Positions 1-13,037 of a stretch of DNA of 64,000 nt are shown here, in pieces. Every line of letters begins with the position of its first letter. Position 1 is the first letter of the stretch. The notes beneath the pieces are model-generated. The model was not told the DNA's origin and made no database searches. It saw only the letters and a list, made by a program, of their open reading frames with translations. The DNA lies in NCBI RefSeq assembly GCF_028009165.1, contig NC_079242.1, forward strand, positions 4,774,001 to 4,838,000, in the 5' to 3' direction. The translations under genes and the position numbers were made by a program. This DNA comes from Akanthomyces muscarius (taxonomy: Eukaryota > Ascomycota > Sordariomycetes > Hypocreales > Cordycipitaceae).

Positions 1-120
1 AGCGGACTCGTCTTTGAAGCGTAGAAGATCCGAAACTTTACTTATACTCCGTAGGCGACTAATTTCTAAACCTTCCATGATCTTGTTTTCAATTCCTCCC
101 CCAGACCATCTCCACTCAAC

Positions 121-2095
121 ATGGCATCAGTAATGAGACCAATTGCTGCGCGCATCACGCTGCGCAGACCAATTGCAGCTTCTTGCGCGGCGACCACAGC
201 GACTCTTTCAAAGACACATACCCCGACACATCGATATCGAACATTCATCACAACAACGGCTCTACTGTCGCAAAAGAAACCGAGCGGCTATTCAAAAGTT
301 TGGGACAGCGCGGACCACGCCGTAGCTGATGTAAAAAGCGGCGCGACCATCCTCAGCGCCGGCTTTGGACTGTGTGGTGTTGCTGGTACATGCTGATGCC
401 TAATCAAAAAAATTGTTTATGGTCGCTGACTTTGAAAAGAAACGCTCATCGAGGCGCTCCATCGAAGAGGCAAAGACTCGCTGCACTCTCTTGCCGCCGT
501 ATCCAACAATGCCGGTATCGAAGGAAAGGGTGGCTTGTCGCTACTGATCAGCAACGGTCAGATCGAGAAGCTCACTCTGTCATATCTCGGAAACAACAAG
601 ACGCTAGAAAAGGGTTATCTAAATGGCGATATTGCTGTCGAGCTGTGCCCCCAGGGCTCACTGGCAGAGCGCATCAGGGCCGCTGGTGCGGGCATCCCAG
701 CGTTCTTTACTCCTACCGGCGCACGTAAGTTCCTCGAATCGAGAATCGAAATAGCACATGTCTAATTCCACGCAGACACGCTTGTGCAAGACGGCGAAAT
801 CCCGGTACGACTCGGTCCCGGAGGCAAAACACTCGAGCGAGGCACAAAGCGCGAGACGCGCGAGTTTGGGGGCAAGACGTTTCTCATGGAAACTTCGCTT
901 CCCGGCGACGTCGCCATCCTACGAGCCTACAAAGCCGACAAAGCTGGCAACTGCATTTTCCGGTAGGCTTACACTTGCGGTTCACGATCGTGACTGTCCC
1001 GGGCTGACGCACTTTGCAGATACACAACCAAGGCTTACGGCGTGCTAATGGCCAAGGCCGCCAAGGTGACGATTGTCGAGGCCGAAAACATTGTCGAGAT
1101 TGGCGAGATTGGCCCCGACGAGGTGGACCTTCCAGGCATCTTTGTCGACCGCATCGTGCCAGCAACGGCAGAGAAGAAGATTGAGATTCTCAAGATCCGG
1201 GAGCCCGAGAACGAGACGGCCGGCGGCAATGGCGCCGGCAAGCAGAATGAGCACCAAATCCGACGTGAGCGCATCGGAAAGCGCGCTTCCAAGGAACTAC
1301 AAGAAGGCTTCTACGTGAACCTCGGCGTGGGCATTCCCACCATGGCGGCCAATCACATCCCGCCGGGCCGTACTGTCTGGCTGCAGAGCGAAAACGGAAT
1401 GCTCGGCATGGGTCCCTACCCGACGAAAGACCAAGTCGATGCGTATGTTATTTGTCCTCGGCTCGACTGTTTGACATGCACTAACTTGATCAATAGGGAC
1501 GTCGTCAATGCTGGCAAGGAAACCGTCACCATGGTCCCGGGCGCGTCGTGCTTTGACTCTTCCGAGTCCTTTGGCATGATCCGGGGCGGGCACGTTGATG
1601 TTTCGATTCTCGGAGTAAGTCGCACGAATTTCATTCCACACACATTCTGCATGCATGCTAACAGGGGAAACTAGGCTCTGCAGGTGAGCGCCTCGGGCGA
1701 CCTGGCCAACTACATGATTCCCGGCAAGGTCTTCAAGGGCATGGGCGGCGCCATGGACCTCGTCGCCAATCCGGACAACACCAAGATTGTCGTCGCGACC
1801 GAGCACGTCGCCAAGGACGGATCGCCAAAGATTGTGCAGGACTGCAGTCTGCCCCTCACCGGTGCGCGTTGCGTCAGCACCATCATTACTGATCTTGTGA
1901 GTAAACCACATTTGTCGGTCCGAGGAGAGTGCGTCTTGACTGACCGTTGTTGTACTTCAGTGCGTCTTCCAAGTAGACCGAAAGGCGGGTGGCCTTACCC
2001 TGACGGAGCTGGCGCCTGGTGTCACCGTGGATGAAATCAAGAGCAAGACGGACGCCAAGTTTGCCGTGTCGAATAACTTGAAAGAAATGGAGTAG
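121..2095 (+). CDS. Succinyl-CoA:3-ketoacid CoA-transferase (SCOT), mitochondrial
   Basis: Transfers CoA from succinyl-CoA to acetoacetate (ketone-body use; in fungi also acetate/propionate CoA transfer) in the mitochondrial matrix. Seven exons: 121-385, 440-724, 776-962, 1020-1442, 1497-1614, 1675-1896, 1961-2095; frame is kept throughout, giving 544 aa, the usual length for fused A+B subunit CoA-transferases. The N-terminus is rich in Arg, Ser, Thr and Ala with almost no acidic residues, as in a matrix presequence. The A half carries the glycine-rich [10 protein letters not shown] and FFTPTGA segments. The B half carries [14 protein letters not shown] and the [10 protein letters not shown] signature, whose glutamate (about residue 370) is the catalytic CoA-thioester-forming residue in the family. 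It ends with a conserved-type segment on [20 protein letters not shown]. The ATG at 121 is the first in frame and lies only 120 bp from the window edge, so the promoter is incomplete. It converges with the next gene. Family call is firm; substrate preference is inference. Confidence 0.95.
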
Positions 2096-2437
2096 GAGGA
2101 TTGTTTCACGGTGATATTCGAATTTTGCGCATTCATAGACAAAAGTCTTGTAGAGCCGTAATCTGTAAATATGATTCGTCTTTTTTTTTTCTCGCTATGC
2201 TCCGTGCGCGCAATGTGCTCGAGTCGTCAATATCATCAACACGCGGCAACGATAGTACAGCATGTCAAGTTTCCAGACTTTTATATCCATGGCTCGAGAG
2301 CTCGAGTGAGGCGTCAAAGTTTATTAATATAATTGGTCTATTCTTTTTACATGTATGCAACCAAAGAGTCATCTATAAACTCGTTCAATGGCGCAAGCAG
2401 CGACGTCCCGGCCAGTGTTCGGACCCAATCTACCAAG
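2096..2437. other. Convergent intergenic spacer
   Basis: 342 bp between the stop codons of the CoA-transferase (+) and the AhpD-like gene (-). It is AT-richer than the flanking exons and must carry both 3' untranslated regions. No coding potential or repeat seen. Confidence 0.6.
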
Positions 2438-3441
2438 TCACAGCTTCGATTCTCTCGGCTGCGCAAAGTTGCTCCCGCCCAGCGCCGCCGAGATGTCGTC
2501 CACCGACTTGAGAATCCACTCGCTGCCCTCGTCGCCCGCCAGCCACCTTGCCGCCGCGAGCTCCTCGGCGTCGAGCCCGTCCTGCTCGTACGTGCCGTCC
2601 TGCAGGGCCTTCCGCAGCCCAAACACGTGCGACAGCACCTGCGGGCCGACGCCCGTCTGCGCGCGCAGGCACGCAATCGCGACGACGCTCGTCATGACGC
2701 GCCCCAGGCTCGGCAGGCCGCCGCGCTCCCCGGCGGGCGGGTCGGCCAGCAGCGCGGCGTAGTGGCTGTGGAGGATGTGCACGGGCAGGTCCGGGTGCGC
2801 GCGGGCGAGCTTGGCGTAGAGCTTGGTCTCGAACGGCGCGTAGACCGAGTCCCAGAGGGCGCGGCCGCGGGCGGTTGTGGCGCCAAGGGTGGCTTCGGAA
2901 GGCGCGCGGGAGGGCGTGGTGCTGAGCTGGGAGGTGACGGCGGCGGGGAGGGCGGCGTGGAAGGCGTTGAGGCAGTTGATGGTGCGCGGGATGCCGTTGA
3001 AGGAGATGCACTTGAGGCCGACCTCGCGGATGAGCTCGGCGGACGAGGTGGACGAGGAGGCGACGCTGTGGAGGATGGGCAGCGAGTCGGGCGAGTTGAG
3101 GGTGAATGTGGCGGCGGCCTGGGGGGTGTCGGAGACGGTTAGTTACAAATATATGAAAATGGCAGGGCTGGATTTCGGGGGGTTGAAGGGCGACGTACCG
3201 AGATTATCAGCCACGGACGCTGGCCGAGTTTATGGGTGGCGGCGTCCTGCGCGATCCGCGAGTAGACGTCGCGGATCTTGGAGGGCGCCGAACATGGACC
3301 GGGCTTTGCAAACGGCGCATTGATGAGCGCCTTGAGCGCGGGCGAGAGCTTCGTCCCCATGGCGTCTGTATCGGTGGTGTCTGTATCGCGGGATGGGCTT
3401 CTGGTGGTGGTGTCGCGCGACCGGGCTGTGGTCTTGGGCAT
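2438..3441 (-). CDS. Probable AhpD-like / carboxymuconolactone decarboxylase-like protein
   Basis: Two exons, 3441-3199 and 3118-2438 (intron 3198-3119, GTACGT donor, CTAAC branch, CCCAG acceptor), giving 307 aa. The body is mostly helical with the segments EVGLKCISFNGIPRTINCLN and VYAPFETKLYAKLARAHPDL, a pattern I associate with a fungal family assigned to the AhpD-like fold. That assignment is from memory. I see no CxxC redox pair in the expected place, so peroxidase activity should not be assumed. A second in-frame ATG at 3360 (MGTKLSPALKALI) may be the true start, because the first 27 residues are a low-complexity Arg/Thr/Ser/Asp stretch. A TATATA-like sequence lies near 3484-3490 upstream. 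Coding sequence is very GC-rich. The gene is certain; the function is not. Confidence 0.75.
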
Positions 3442-4109
3442 CTGGGACGAAGGACGGAAGGGAGAATGATGCCACGATCGGGCTTATATATCAATGCAGT
3501 AGCCCGTTCCGATTCGGATAGATGGTCGTTCGATTCAGTCTCGAAGTGCCGTGTCGTCAATCACTCTGGTCGTGGGAAAGCTTGCGAAGATGCCCGAACT
3601 AGGGCGCGACCTCGGTAGCTTTCGCGGGGCGGCGCTCAATTTTGGAGGCCGTTCCGATGACGACAGGCGACTGACATGGCCGGCTTGAGGCTCGGATACG
3701 CGGCAAACGGATGAGTTTGGACTGGGAGATTGATAAATAGGACTAAATTCTGATGAACGATCGATTGGCCGATTATTTGAATTTATCTTACGGCTTCTTA
3801 GACCGTCGCTGGGTATCTCGGCCTGTCCCTAGCTTTGTGTGTGTGGAAGATTAACGCACACCTTATGCACGCCTCTGTTTCAAAGGGACCAGGCACCAGG
3901 TTTTAAAAAGCAATGAGATTTTAACTTGAATTCAAACTATAACATACATTCCAACGCGCCCGTATGCAACCCTGCTGGGATGCCGCGAATTCCGTAAATT
4001 TTACCCACATGATCAGTTGCAACCAAAGACAATGAAAGATTGGGTAGCCGAAATGATACGCCATTTTTAGAAAAAAGAAGAGTACAAATCCTTCCTGTTT
4101 CTGTGTTAT
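3442..4109. other. Intergenic region, promoter of the AhpD-like gene
   Basis: 668 bp between the AhpD-like start and the transcription factor stop. AT-rich in the second half. It contains a TATATA motif about 40 bp upstream of the 3441 ATG. Nothing else recognisable. Confidence 0.5.
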
Positions 4110-6898
4110 TTACATGCCAAACTCTGGAAAGGGAAGCCAGTCAAAGTTGTTCATGTCCTGCCACGACAGCCCGCCAAACGACGGCTCGAAGCCGTTACCC
4201 GGCTGGTTCAGCACATGCGTGATCTGATCGCCCGACATGGCCGAAAACTGCAGCGTCTCCGGCCACAGCATCGCCTGCCCCGTCATTTGCTGCTGCTGGG
4301 GATGGGCATGCTGGTGTTGCTGCTGCGGCGGCGGCGGCAGCTGCGTGTGCATGAGGTCTGGCTGCCGCTGTTGTGCCAGCATGGCAACGGGCGCCATGAG
4401 AGCCGGCGCAGTCGTCGCCGCCGCGGATGTCGTTGCGTACATGGGCGTGCCGCTGCTGCTGTTATTCGCGGCCGCCACGGAGCCTGCGAGGTCTCGTCCT
4501 GACGCCTTCCTCGTCGTGACGGCCTTGCGGACAATCTGCCGCAGGTACTTGCCGTACAGGACAGACAGGCCGTTGCGGTGCTTGGTGATGGTGCCGAGGC
4601 GCTCCAGCACGCCGGCGGCCTCGACGATGAGCTTGCGGATGCTCGGTGCGAGCGCCGAGCTATCGGTCGTGTAGGCGCTGAGCGTCAGCGCGAAGCAGGC
4701 GGCGAAGCAGATCATGATGGTGGTGTTGTTGGGCATGGACTGGAGCAGCGACTCGCCCTGGATGGCGGCGCGCATGACGTTGAGCGCCGAAGAGAGACCG
4801 GCTGTGCGGAAGAAGCGCCGCACCTCGATGGGCGCCGTCGGGTGGTTGATGACGCCGCCGTACGTGGACAGGCGTGTGTGGCTGACGAGGATCTCGACGT
4901 ATGGCGGGAGTCGTCGGTCTGCCAAGTGTTAGATCTCAATACGGTCGCATTGTTGTGGCCAAGAGCGCATACCTGGTCCAACACCGATGGACAAGTCCCA
5001 TTTGGAATGCCACTGCTCAAAGAAGTGCTCAATGGCGTCTTGGATGCTGCGCGGTGTCAGTCAGTTCTCTCGTTTTCTCGACGACTTATGCAATACTTAC
5101 GATCGCGCTATTGCTGAGCCGTCGCTACTGGCACTCTGCGAACCGTCACAGAGTGAGCGGACATTGCTAAAGAGCACATCCTTGACGCAATTAGCTACCG
5201 CGCAACAAACAAATTGTCTCCTTGCCAGTCTCACCAGGTCTCTGCGCATTACTGCCATGGAAACTGCATGCCCGTCTTGGGACGCAGCGATAGTCGATTT
5301 AGGCCAGTCGTCGCAGTCTTTGATCAGCCGCGTTACAGGCACCATGAAAGGTCGCCCACGAGCAAGGCCCATTCTGCATCAATGAGCGTTAGCCACACGA
5401 TACCATCCTCCTTTATCCACCATGGTGCTTACCCTCTTTCGACAACGTAGAGCGAGATCCAGCACCGCTCTCTCGACCGCAGCAGAATCATACCGCGTTC
5501 GGACCACGGCTCTATGCCCTCGTAGCCGTCAATCTCGAGTGCCGTGTCGGTGTCGAGGCACTCGCCCCGCGCCAGCGTCAGTCCGATGCCCGAGTCGAGC
5601 ACCTTTTTCGACACGAGCGTCTTGTGCATGAGCAGGTCAATGGCAATGGTGGCCGCCATGGAAATGTACCAGCACGTCTCGTCGTCGGTGCTGCGCTGCC
5701 CAGGAAAGATCCAGGGGATGTTGACGACAAAGGCGAGTACAATCTCGACGGAGCGGTGGCGCCGCGTGATGACGCGCTGCGCCAGCATCTTGACGTGGTT
5801 AGAGAGGCGCTTGGAGAGGCTGCCGGCCGTGGGGACGAACAGCGCCGCGCATGCCATGAGCGTCGTGGTGAGAAACGCGGAGCGGGTGCGGGTGAAGGAC
5901 ACGGTGTAAAGGTCCGGATCAAGTCCCCAGCGTGTATGCGCCAGCTTTTCATGGAAACTGACTTCGGTTAGAGGTCTTGACCAAGTAGCAGCGGCGTAAT
6001 GGGGACTAACTAGGTAAATAGCATCTCGGCTTCGTCTTCTTCTACGAGACCAAGAGAGATGGGGTCAATTTCGTCACCGACATCTAGGTCGGAACGAGTA
6101 ATGGAGAAGAAGTCGTTGAGTTTGGCATGCTCGGCATCGCTGGCGGCCGCAGCATCTTGCCTCGTCTTTTGCGGCGATCGCTTGCCGCGCTCTTCTGCCG
6201 ACGGCGTAAAATACGATGCTCTAGCCAGCAACTGCAGAGGGTTCTCTGCATCATCAACAGCCAAGCTCTCACCGGGCGGTCTCTGGTACCGGGCACCCGG
6301 GTCAGGCTCAACCTCGCGGGCGCTGGCGCTGGCGCTCATGCTACCATTTTGGCGACTGCTGTTTACGGCGTCGTCGTCGTCTTCGCCAAGAGCATCGCCG
6401 TCATCGTCATCATCATCGTCATCACCCTCGCTCATGGAGTCGTCGCCGCCGCCCGTGTTGTGCGACTCATTGCTCGGTGATACCCCGTTGCCGCCATCCA
6501 CCTCGTGAAGGATGTCCCGCAGCCGAGCCAGTATCGTCTCATCCGCCTTGCTCCCACGGCCGCCTTTGCCAGCGCGGCGAGCCGCCTGCTGCACCTGATA
6601 GATGGCCTTGTCTATGCCAACCCTCTTACTATAGGATGTTAGCAGATGCGTGCAATAGGCGTGTGATGCGGTGAGGCTCCCTCCCCCGTCGGCTCATCAC
6701 CCGCTGGCGCCCAACTTACTTTTTTATGCCGCGTTGTCGGCCTGCGTGGTAGTCGGGTCTGACGCATTCCTTGTCAAGCTGGAGACAGCGGCGACAGCGG
6801 CCCTGATCCGCCAGATACTCGCACTTGATCTTGCCCCTGCGGCACACGAGGCAAGCTGCCTGTTTGAGCCCAGTCTTGGGCGGCGACGCGCTGCCCAT
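4110..6898 (-). CDS. Zn2Cys6 fungal transcription factor with MHR domain
   Basis: Six exons on the minus strand: 6898-6720, 6628-6011, 5957-5433, 5373-5101, 5046-4973, 4918-4110; all junctions keep frame, giving 825 aa. The N-terminus has a binuclear zinc cluster with cysteines at residues 16, 19, 26, 35, 38 and 45 and the basic RRGKIKC linker, so it should bind CGG-type half-sites in the nucleus. A long linker follows with an aspartate run (about residues 126-146), then a fungal-specific transcription factor homology region (YFHEKLAHTRWGLDPDLYTV, VNIPWIFPGQ, GYEGIEPWSERGM, ERGMGLARGRPF). The C-terminal tail is rich in Gln, His and Pro and ends in hydrophobic-acidic WLPFPEFGM, a plausible activation region. 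The third-exon junction needs a GTTAGT donor at 6010 immediately before an apparent stop; the spliced product then reads into FHEKLAHTRW. Target genes are unknown. No metabolic cluster lies beside it. Confidence 0.92.
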
Positions 6899-9800
6899 TG
6901 CGAGCGTCGTCCTCTATCTGTCCTCGACGTGTTTTGATGTCTGTCAAAGTTGTATCGGCTGTTCTCATCACATGGCACGTGCGCTTCGTGTACGTGCCGC
7001 CCCTTCACTCTCGTCGCTCAGATGAGGCGGCTCTTGATCTCAAAGGCTGGGCTGCTCCTCGCAGCGGGTGCATGCCCATCGCCAGCGCTGAGCAGATGAA
7101 GAGTAAATATGGAACTAAGATATTTACAGTCGTCCGAGATGCGCGGTGGCCTGCATGCCGAGGCGTTGATGGATTCGGCTGGGCTGTGGTTTTGCTGAAC
7201 TGCCTAGCTGACCAACAAACGGCTTGGTGCGACCTTTTCTTAGCAGTTCGGCGGGAGGCTAGTTAGTGTAACCAGCTCGGCCCAGGAACTGATGCTGCCC
7301 GCTTCGCCTCCGACTACACACGGCATGATCCGCGGCTACATGTCAAAAGAGAACACATGTTTTTTATCCTTTTAAACAGCACTGTTAGAAGTCCGTAGCT
7401 AAACATCTCTTCAGTCGCGATCGTTGCACTTCTTTGACGTGGTGTAGACCAAAAAAAAATCATGTCAAACAAGCGCCAGCCGATTGGCCGCCCCAGTGCA
7501 GATGCAGGGTAGGCCTAGCAAGCTCTGGGATGCCACTGCAAATCTACCATCATTCGTCAATTTACAAATGCGCAGAGTAAAAAAAAGTACTTTTGGCTAG
7601 CTTTCTGACTTTGATCGAGAACTCTTACTTAGATCTAGAACGGCTCAGCGCCGAGAGCTTAAGCTATTGAGGTCCCCGGCTAGCGCAGTTGCCATGAAGC
7701 TTCCCTCTGCATGCACCCGCAAGGCTAACTTGCCTTGACTTCACACGTGGCAGATGAGGATTGGCATCTGCAAGAACCCAAGTCGAAAACGAATTCCAAT
7801 CAAAAAGTCAACTGAAGAGGGATAGTCGTATCCTAGTCACCTCATGATTCGGAAGAAACCTTGGTGTCTGAAAGGAGCACCACTAAAAGCGCACCAACGC
7901 TGCTTCGACGCGACATACATAAATGTTCGTCAGGTCATGATAGCAACGGCGCAGCACCATATGCTACACTGATAAACCGTGCTTGGACGGTCTGCCACCT
8001 GCCACGCAATCTGCCCTATCACGGTTTATGCATGACGTCCTCTAAAGCATTCTTTCCCACGTTCCTCTTACGACCACTACGGACCACTCTACCATCCGGC
8101 TGTTGCGTGATTAAATAGAGTTGGCATGGCCCCTCGTGTTAGTGCGACAATGCTGCTTCCGGAGCTGCAGCCAATGGGCAGCACCGGCCGCCCCGTCCCG
8201 CCGTGCAGAGTCAATATTGTAACAATGTACAAAAAGGCCGCCCTGGCCGTTGTTTGCCTTTCGTTTTCGCCTCAGGAGAATGCCGAAGGTTGCTGTCTAG
8301 AAGATGGGGGTGGCTAAAGGAAAGCAGTAAAGCAGTCGGATATCGAAGCGATCTAGAACGACAGGCGTTGTCATGACAAGAAAGTGCCCACCAGAGCAAG
8401 TACGGACCGGCGACTCGGATGGTCCGGGCTTGTGGTTTATTTTCGCCGGCCTTGGGCGGGGAAGCTCAAAGTCTAGCCGTGATGGCCTCATCACAGACAC
8501 GCCATTTGGCGACATCCGGGTGGAGGGCCAAGCCGGCGGCGTCGGCGCAGTTTTTTCCTTCTTCTCTCTGCAAGAATGATACAAGGCGCAGCGGCAGTAC
8601 CGTAGCAACACAATGCCATCTCGGCTGCAGTATACACGGCGGCGCGCCACCAAGCCCCGGCAGAATAGAAAGAATGGCACCGCCGCCATGTTCGGGTTCA
8701 TGTCCAATGCAGCCAAAGCCACCCTAAGAGACACGCCCATGGCTAAAGAAGGCGGATTCTGCAACTGGCGAGACCAAAAGCGCAAGACCAGGGCTGAAAA
8801 AAAAAAGGTGTTCCAGGCCCCGACAAGGCTTTGCCTCTCGACAAGCCCGTTGTCGTCTGCCGCCTATATTGAAGGCTCTCGGCCGCCACCGTTCCCCTCA
8901 CTTTGCCACGGAGCTGTCAAAAAAACCGTCGGCCCCATCTAGCCCGTGCCGCCGTGGTACAATCTAGGCCGCCACCCTCGCCGAAATGGTGCCGTCGAGA
9001 ATGAGTGCCATCGAGGTCTCGACCATTTGGGTCGTTGTCTGGGACTAGGTGGTGTGGTTGGTTGGCCTAAAGTGGTGGGAAACTATCCGTCCAGAACGGC
9101 ACAACGCTGGCCGGCCCCCTCCCACCTTGAGATTGGGGCGTGTTGGAACCGCCGATTGGCTTTCGCCACTGGAAGCTCTAGACCTTTGCTTCATCCTTGA
9201 CAGACCTGGGCGGGCGGGCGCACCCAGCCCCAAGCCGGGGAGGGAGTCGTTTTCTGTTTGGGTGTTTTGGGCGCATCACTTGCTCCTGACGGCAATTGAA
9301 ATCGCCGGTATCCGTAGATTCTTGCATCAGCTCTCCCCTCGAAACCGAGGGGGCGTGGCGTTGTCTGTCCAATGCCCAAAACAGACGAAAGTTGCCAGAC
9401 GGCAATGTCCACGGCCATGCTTTTTTGCAAGCTTTCATCTCTCCTAGCTCAGGCGCCACCAGGTCTAGAACGAAACTTCACCCGTCTCCGCGATCGCTCC
9501 AGAAAAGTATTTTTTTTTCTCTTCGTTCAACGGGGCTGGCCATTGGGAACTGGTCCACCGCTAATTTAAAGGCTCGAGGAAGACAAGAAGAAGCCGGTTC
9601 ATGCAGGGCATGAGTGAATGTGAAACGCGGACGCGCAAATCACTTGCGCAAGCCCTATATTGGAAATGCCATTATAGAGACAAGAGAAGGCCACAGCGGC
9701 AGGCAGGGCGATCTGCTTTGTTTGCCCAAAGTATGGCGGTCCTGGAGCGGAGCGCAATAAGCTCAGAGACTTGCCTAGACCTTGGGCCACAAGCGAGAGA

Positions 9801-10471
9801 CAATGTAAAAGAAGCAAGAATCCACAAAAAATTGCATTGTACTGGTTAATGGCACGAAAAAGAGTTAATTGCAGGACAGGCAAGGGAGAGCAGCTATAGC
9901 ATGCCGGATTCAAGCAAAGATGGGCAGGGAGGGTGGGCTCTTGGGCTTTGAGATCGACAACGACAGCCGAGTCCCGCATAGATGCATATGCCAGAGGACG
10001 AACCCCCTCGTTTGTGGCGTTGGGTTGGATTGCAAAGGACATGACTGATGCCGGCTTGCTTATGGGAAACTGGCCAACATTCCCATGTTTTTTTTTAAAT
10101 TTTTAATTGGAGCAGTTGAAACAAGGGCGAGTGGTACCTCGCACACCCCAAGCGGGCGCCACCACGTTTCTGATATAGCAGTCGGGGCGTTATTCATATT
10201 TATTATTACCTCGTATAGAAATCGCAAAAAGAAGAAGACGTGGATTCTTCTTTCGTAGATACGCAACTGCAAGGTACAGAAAAAAAAAGGGTTCAGCAGG
10301 CGGGGGCCCGCGGGGTCAGGCCATGTTTGCGTGGCAAATCAACTAATGCAGCAAATCTAATTGCAAGGGGTGAGGGTGGTGGACAATGCTGGTCCATTTT
10401 TTTGAAGTCGCCCCGACGATCATCTCGACGACTACAGAGGGATGGCAGCAAAGCAAGCTGAAGCAACAACA

Positions 10472-10491
10472 GTGTGTGTGTGTGTGTGTGT
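10472..10491. repeat. (TG)n microsatellite
   Basis: Uninterrupted TG dinucleotide run of about ten units in non-coding sequence. Confidence 0.9.
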
Positions 10492-10718
10492 GATGGAGTG
10501 GCTCACAAGTCCTTTTTGAGCCACAGGCCCAGCTGAATGGTGGAGAGGCGCACCAGTCGCACCAGTCTGTGTGGTCATGCCAGTAACCAGTTAGTTACTC
10601 CGTCTGATGTGCATCGCACGTTATCTCGTCGCTCGCCGTTTCGCCCTTGATCGAGGGACATTTTCAATGACGTGCCAACATTGATTATATTTGACTAAGC
10701 AATCAGAGCCAAAAAGCC

Positions 10719-10750
10719 AAAAAAAAAAAAAAAAAAAAAACCCCCCCCCC
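10719..10750. repeat. Poly-A / poly-C homopolymer junction
   Basis: A run of about 22 A followed directly by 10 C. It lies in non-coding DNA and is prone to length variation and sequencing error. Confidence 0.85.
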
Positions 10751-12696
10751 TTGGTAAACAGAGACTGCCGGTGAGATTTCGAGGACTGCCCGTTTGTTGT
10801 GTGCGTGCCCAGGCATACTATCAGCACATGAATAGAAACGCCAAGTTTCCATGTTATGCCCTTGTTGCTATGATTGACATTAGATCAAAGCTTGTCGAAA
10901 CGGTGTTTTTTTCTCCATCGCATGGCTAGTGACATTCCAAAGACTCCTTAATCTTGGCCATTCTCATCTCATTGCCCACAAACACGCGCATGTTTTTCAA
11001 AACGGAGCGAGCGGACGCCCGAGGCCGAATCGGGCCCTCCGTTCCAAACTGGGCAGCCACAATCAAAACGGAACCGCATGGCTGCTGGGCTGCTCATGCT
11101 GCTGTAATGGACTCTGCGTGTGGTGGAGAATGGCGTGTTTCTCGTCTTACTGGTGGTCTCCTCACACCGTTGCCGTGGGCTGGGCGTGGCATGGTGTGAC
11201 AGAGCCACAGAGCCCCCCCCTCCCAAAAAGAAGGTTCATCAGGGGGGCTGGCATGGCAATGGCTGGCTGTGCTAGGAGTCGCCGATGCCACTATGCCGTT
11301 CATGGCGACCCAGTCTCGGTTCTGCACTATCACGACAGCTAGCAAGGGGAGCGCAAGATAGTTAAGGGGCCGGCCGAGTGGCTCCCAGAGTTCTAGACGA
11401 GTCTCTCCGTTTTGGATCCGCGTCGCCCGTTCCTAAAACGGATCAAGGAGGGTGATGCATCTATCGGGGTGGGTGGGCTGCATCGACCAGCCAGCGTCGC
11501 ACTCGGCTGGCTGTCGCTGGTCGCTGTTTCATGCAGCGAGGCGCGAATTTCTGACAGTGGCTGACTACAGTGGCCGAGGAATCCGAGAGCAAAGGGCACC
11601 GACTGACTGACTGGCTGCGGCACCACTTCCGGCGAACGCCTTGCTGACCCGTTGGCCGGAGACCTTTGTCGAGGCATTGCTGAGGCGCTGCTGCTGCTGC
11701 ACCACACAGGGCTTGGCGTCCAGGAAAACATGGCCCCCTTCTCCGCGATGCGTAACACAGTTTGACAGCCACACAGCTTTCCATGGACTCTATCAGGGTT
11801 CGGAATCGTATCAGGTCGTACAAAGAAATAAAACTGTCTCTTGTGTTGGGGTCGTTGGGCATCCAAAAAGTTCTAGAACGAATAGCAAACGAGACATGCT
11901 GGTAGACAAGAAAATTTTCTCACAACCTGTTGTGCAGTGACACAAACCGTTGACCCGAATGCTATTTTTGACGTATAATTCGGCGCCCATTGGTCATTTA
12001 CCAGTACGAGCTGCTGCCTATTGCAAGTGTCAAGGGTCAACGCGTCCGTCCACCCTTGTCCGTTGGCGTTGATGCATGAGCCACCGGCCATCACAAAAGA
12101 GGTGAGTCAGAAGAAAAGACCCTTGAATCTCTTCACCGAGGGGGTGTGGCTTACTTTATTTATTTTTACAGCAACCGACAAAATTTGAGTCATATATGCC
12201 TGAACACTAGAAAACACAGGACACGTACATGCAAGAACATACATACCCTGAGAGGGCCATCCTGCAGCCACCAACAGGCTAATTGATGCAGCGCACTCTT
12301 CCACCGGCACACCACAGCAAAGGACGGCGAATGAGCCGGTGGCGGCGTCGGCTTCGCCCATGGGCGCTATTTCCGGGGCCCCGAGGGGCGGGCAGAGCAC
12401 TAAAAACGCGGCATTCGGGGGAGGGGGCTGGCTGTAACAAGCCGCCCCCGTCAGACGCTGGCTAGTCGCGTTGGTGGTTGCCTGTTGCACCGGGCGCACT
12501 CCTCTGCCTGTGGCCCCCAGGCGAAAAGAGCCGTCTAGAACCTCGAGATGGTTGGTGGTGGTTTGTTTCCCACCAAGTTGTGACACGCCACAGAGCCGGT
12601 CCTCAGGAGGGTGGCCACATGGCCAAATGTCTTCCGGTGCCGGCATGGCCGCATTTTTTTCCCGCTTCAAATTGTCTTTGACGTGCTTTGCAAGAA

Positions 12697-12791
12697 AAGG
12701 CTGCCTTGAATTTTACATTGTGCACTTGTATCCGTGCAGAGCCGGATATAGCTAACTCAGCAGCAGCAGCCTCACCAGTCTAATATGAGCT
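12697..12791 (+). repeat. Diverged hairpin-bearing repeat, copy 1
   Basis: About 95 bp that aligns, with scattered differences, to 14222-14310 in the same orientation. Shared pieces are AAGGCTGC.TTGA, GCACT, ATCCGT...AGAG.CGGATAT, a TCAGCAG.AGCAGC block and a final AGCTC. The ATCCG...CGGAT arms can form a small stem-loop in both copies. The two copies flank the 141-aa gene. Identity of the parent element is unknown. Confidence 0.55.
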
Positions 12792-13037
12792 CAACAGAAG
12801 TGAATGAATGGGACCAGTATACGTACTATCCCTTCATAGTGTCTATACAAATTCTACTGTCTACGCATTTCTATTTCAACATCTATCTATCATATAAGCT
12901 TATATTAGTGTCGATTTCCATCTATTCTACTTCGCCAAGCTAGTCTGTCTAGACTCTCAGTAGTTGCATTCCACGAAAGCGCGGCTGAAGCTACTGTTAT
13001 GCGGAGGGCTGCCTTGCCGCGCCACAGCATTTGGCCA

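Larger units (their letters stand above)
6899..12696. other. Long gene-poor region upstream of the transcription factor
   Basis: About 5.8 kb. The open frames here are short, lack family-like motifs, and end in homopolymer or low-complexity stretches. It holds scattered homopolymers, a TG microsatellite and an A/C homopolymer junction. It includes the transcription factor promoter at its left end. No protein, tRNA or rRNA gene is supportable; a non-coding RNA cannot be excluded from sequence alone. Confidence 0.5.

Noticed and set aside
12107..12670. 187-codon minus-strand open frame
   Set aside because: No family resemblance, no promoter signal; overlapping frames of similar length exist on the other strand.
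12721..12760. Hairpin followed by CTAA, suggestive of a Helitron 3' end
   Set aside because: The related copy at 14222-14310 lacks a CTRR end after the hairpin, and no Rep/helicase coding sequence is present.
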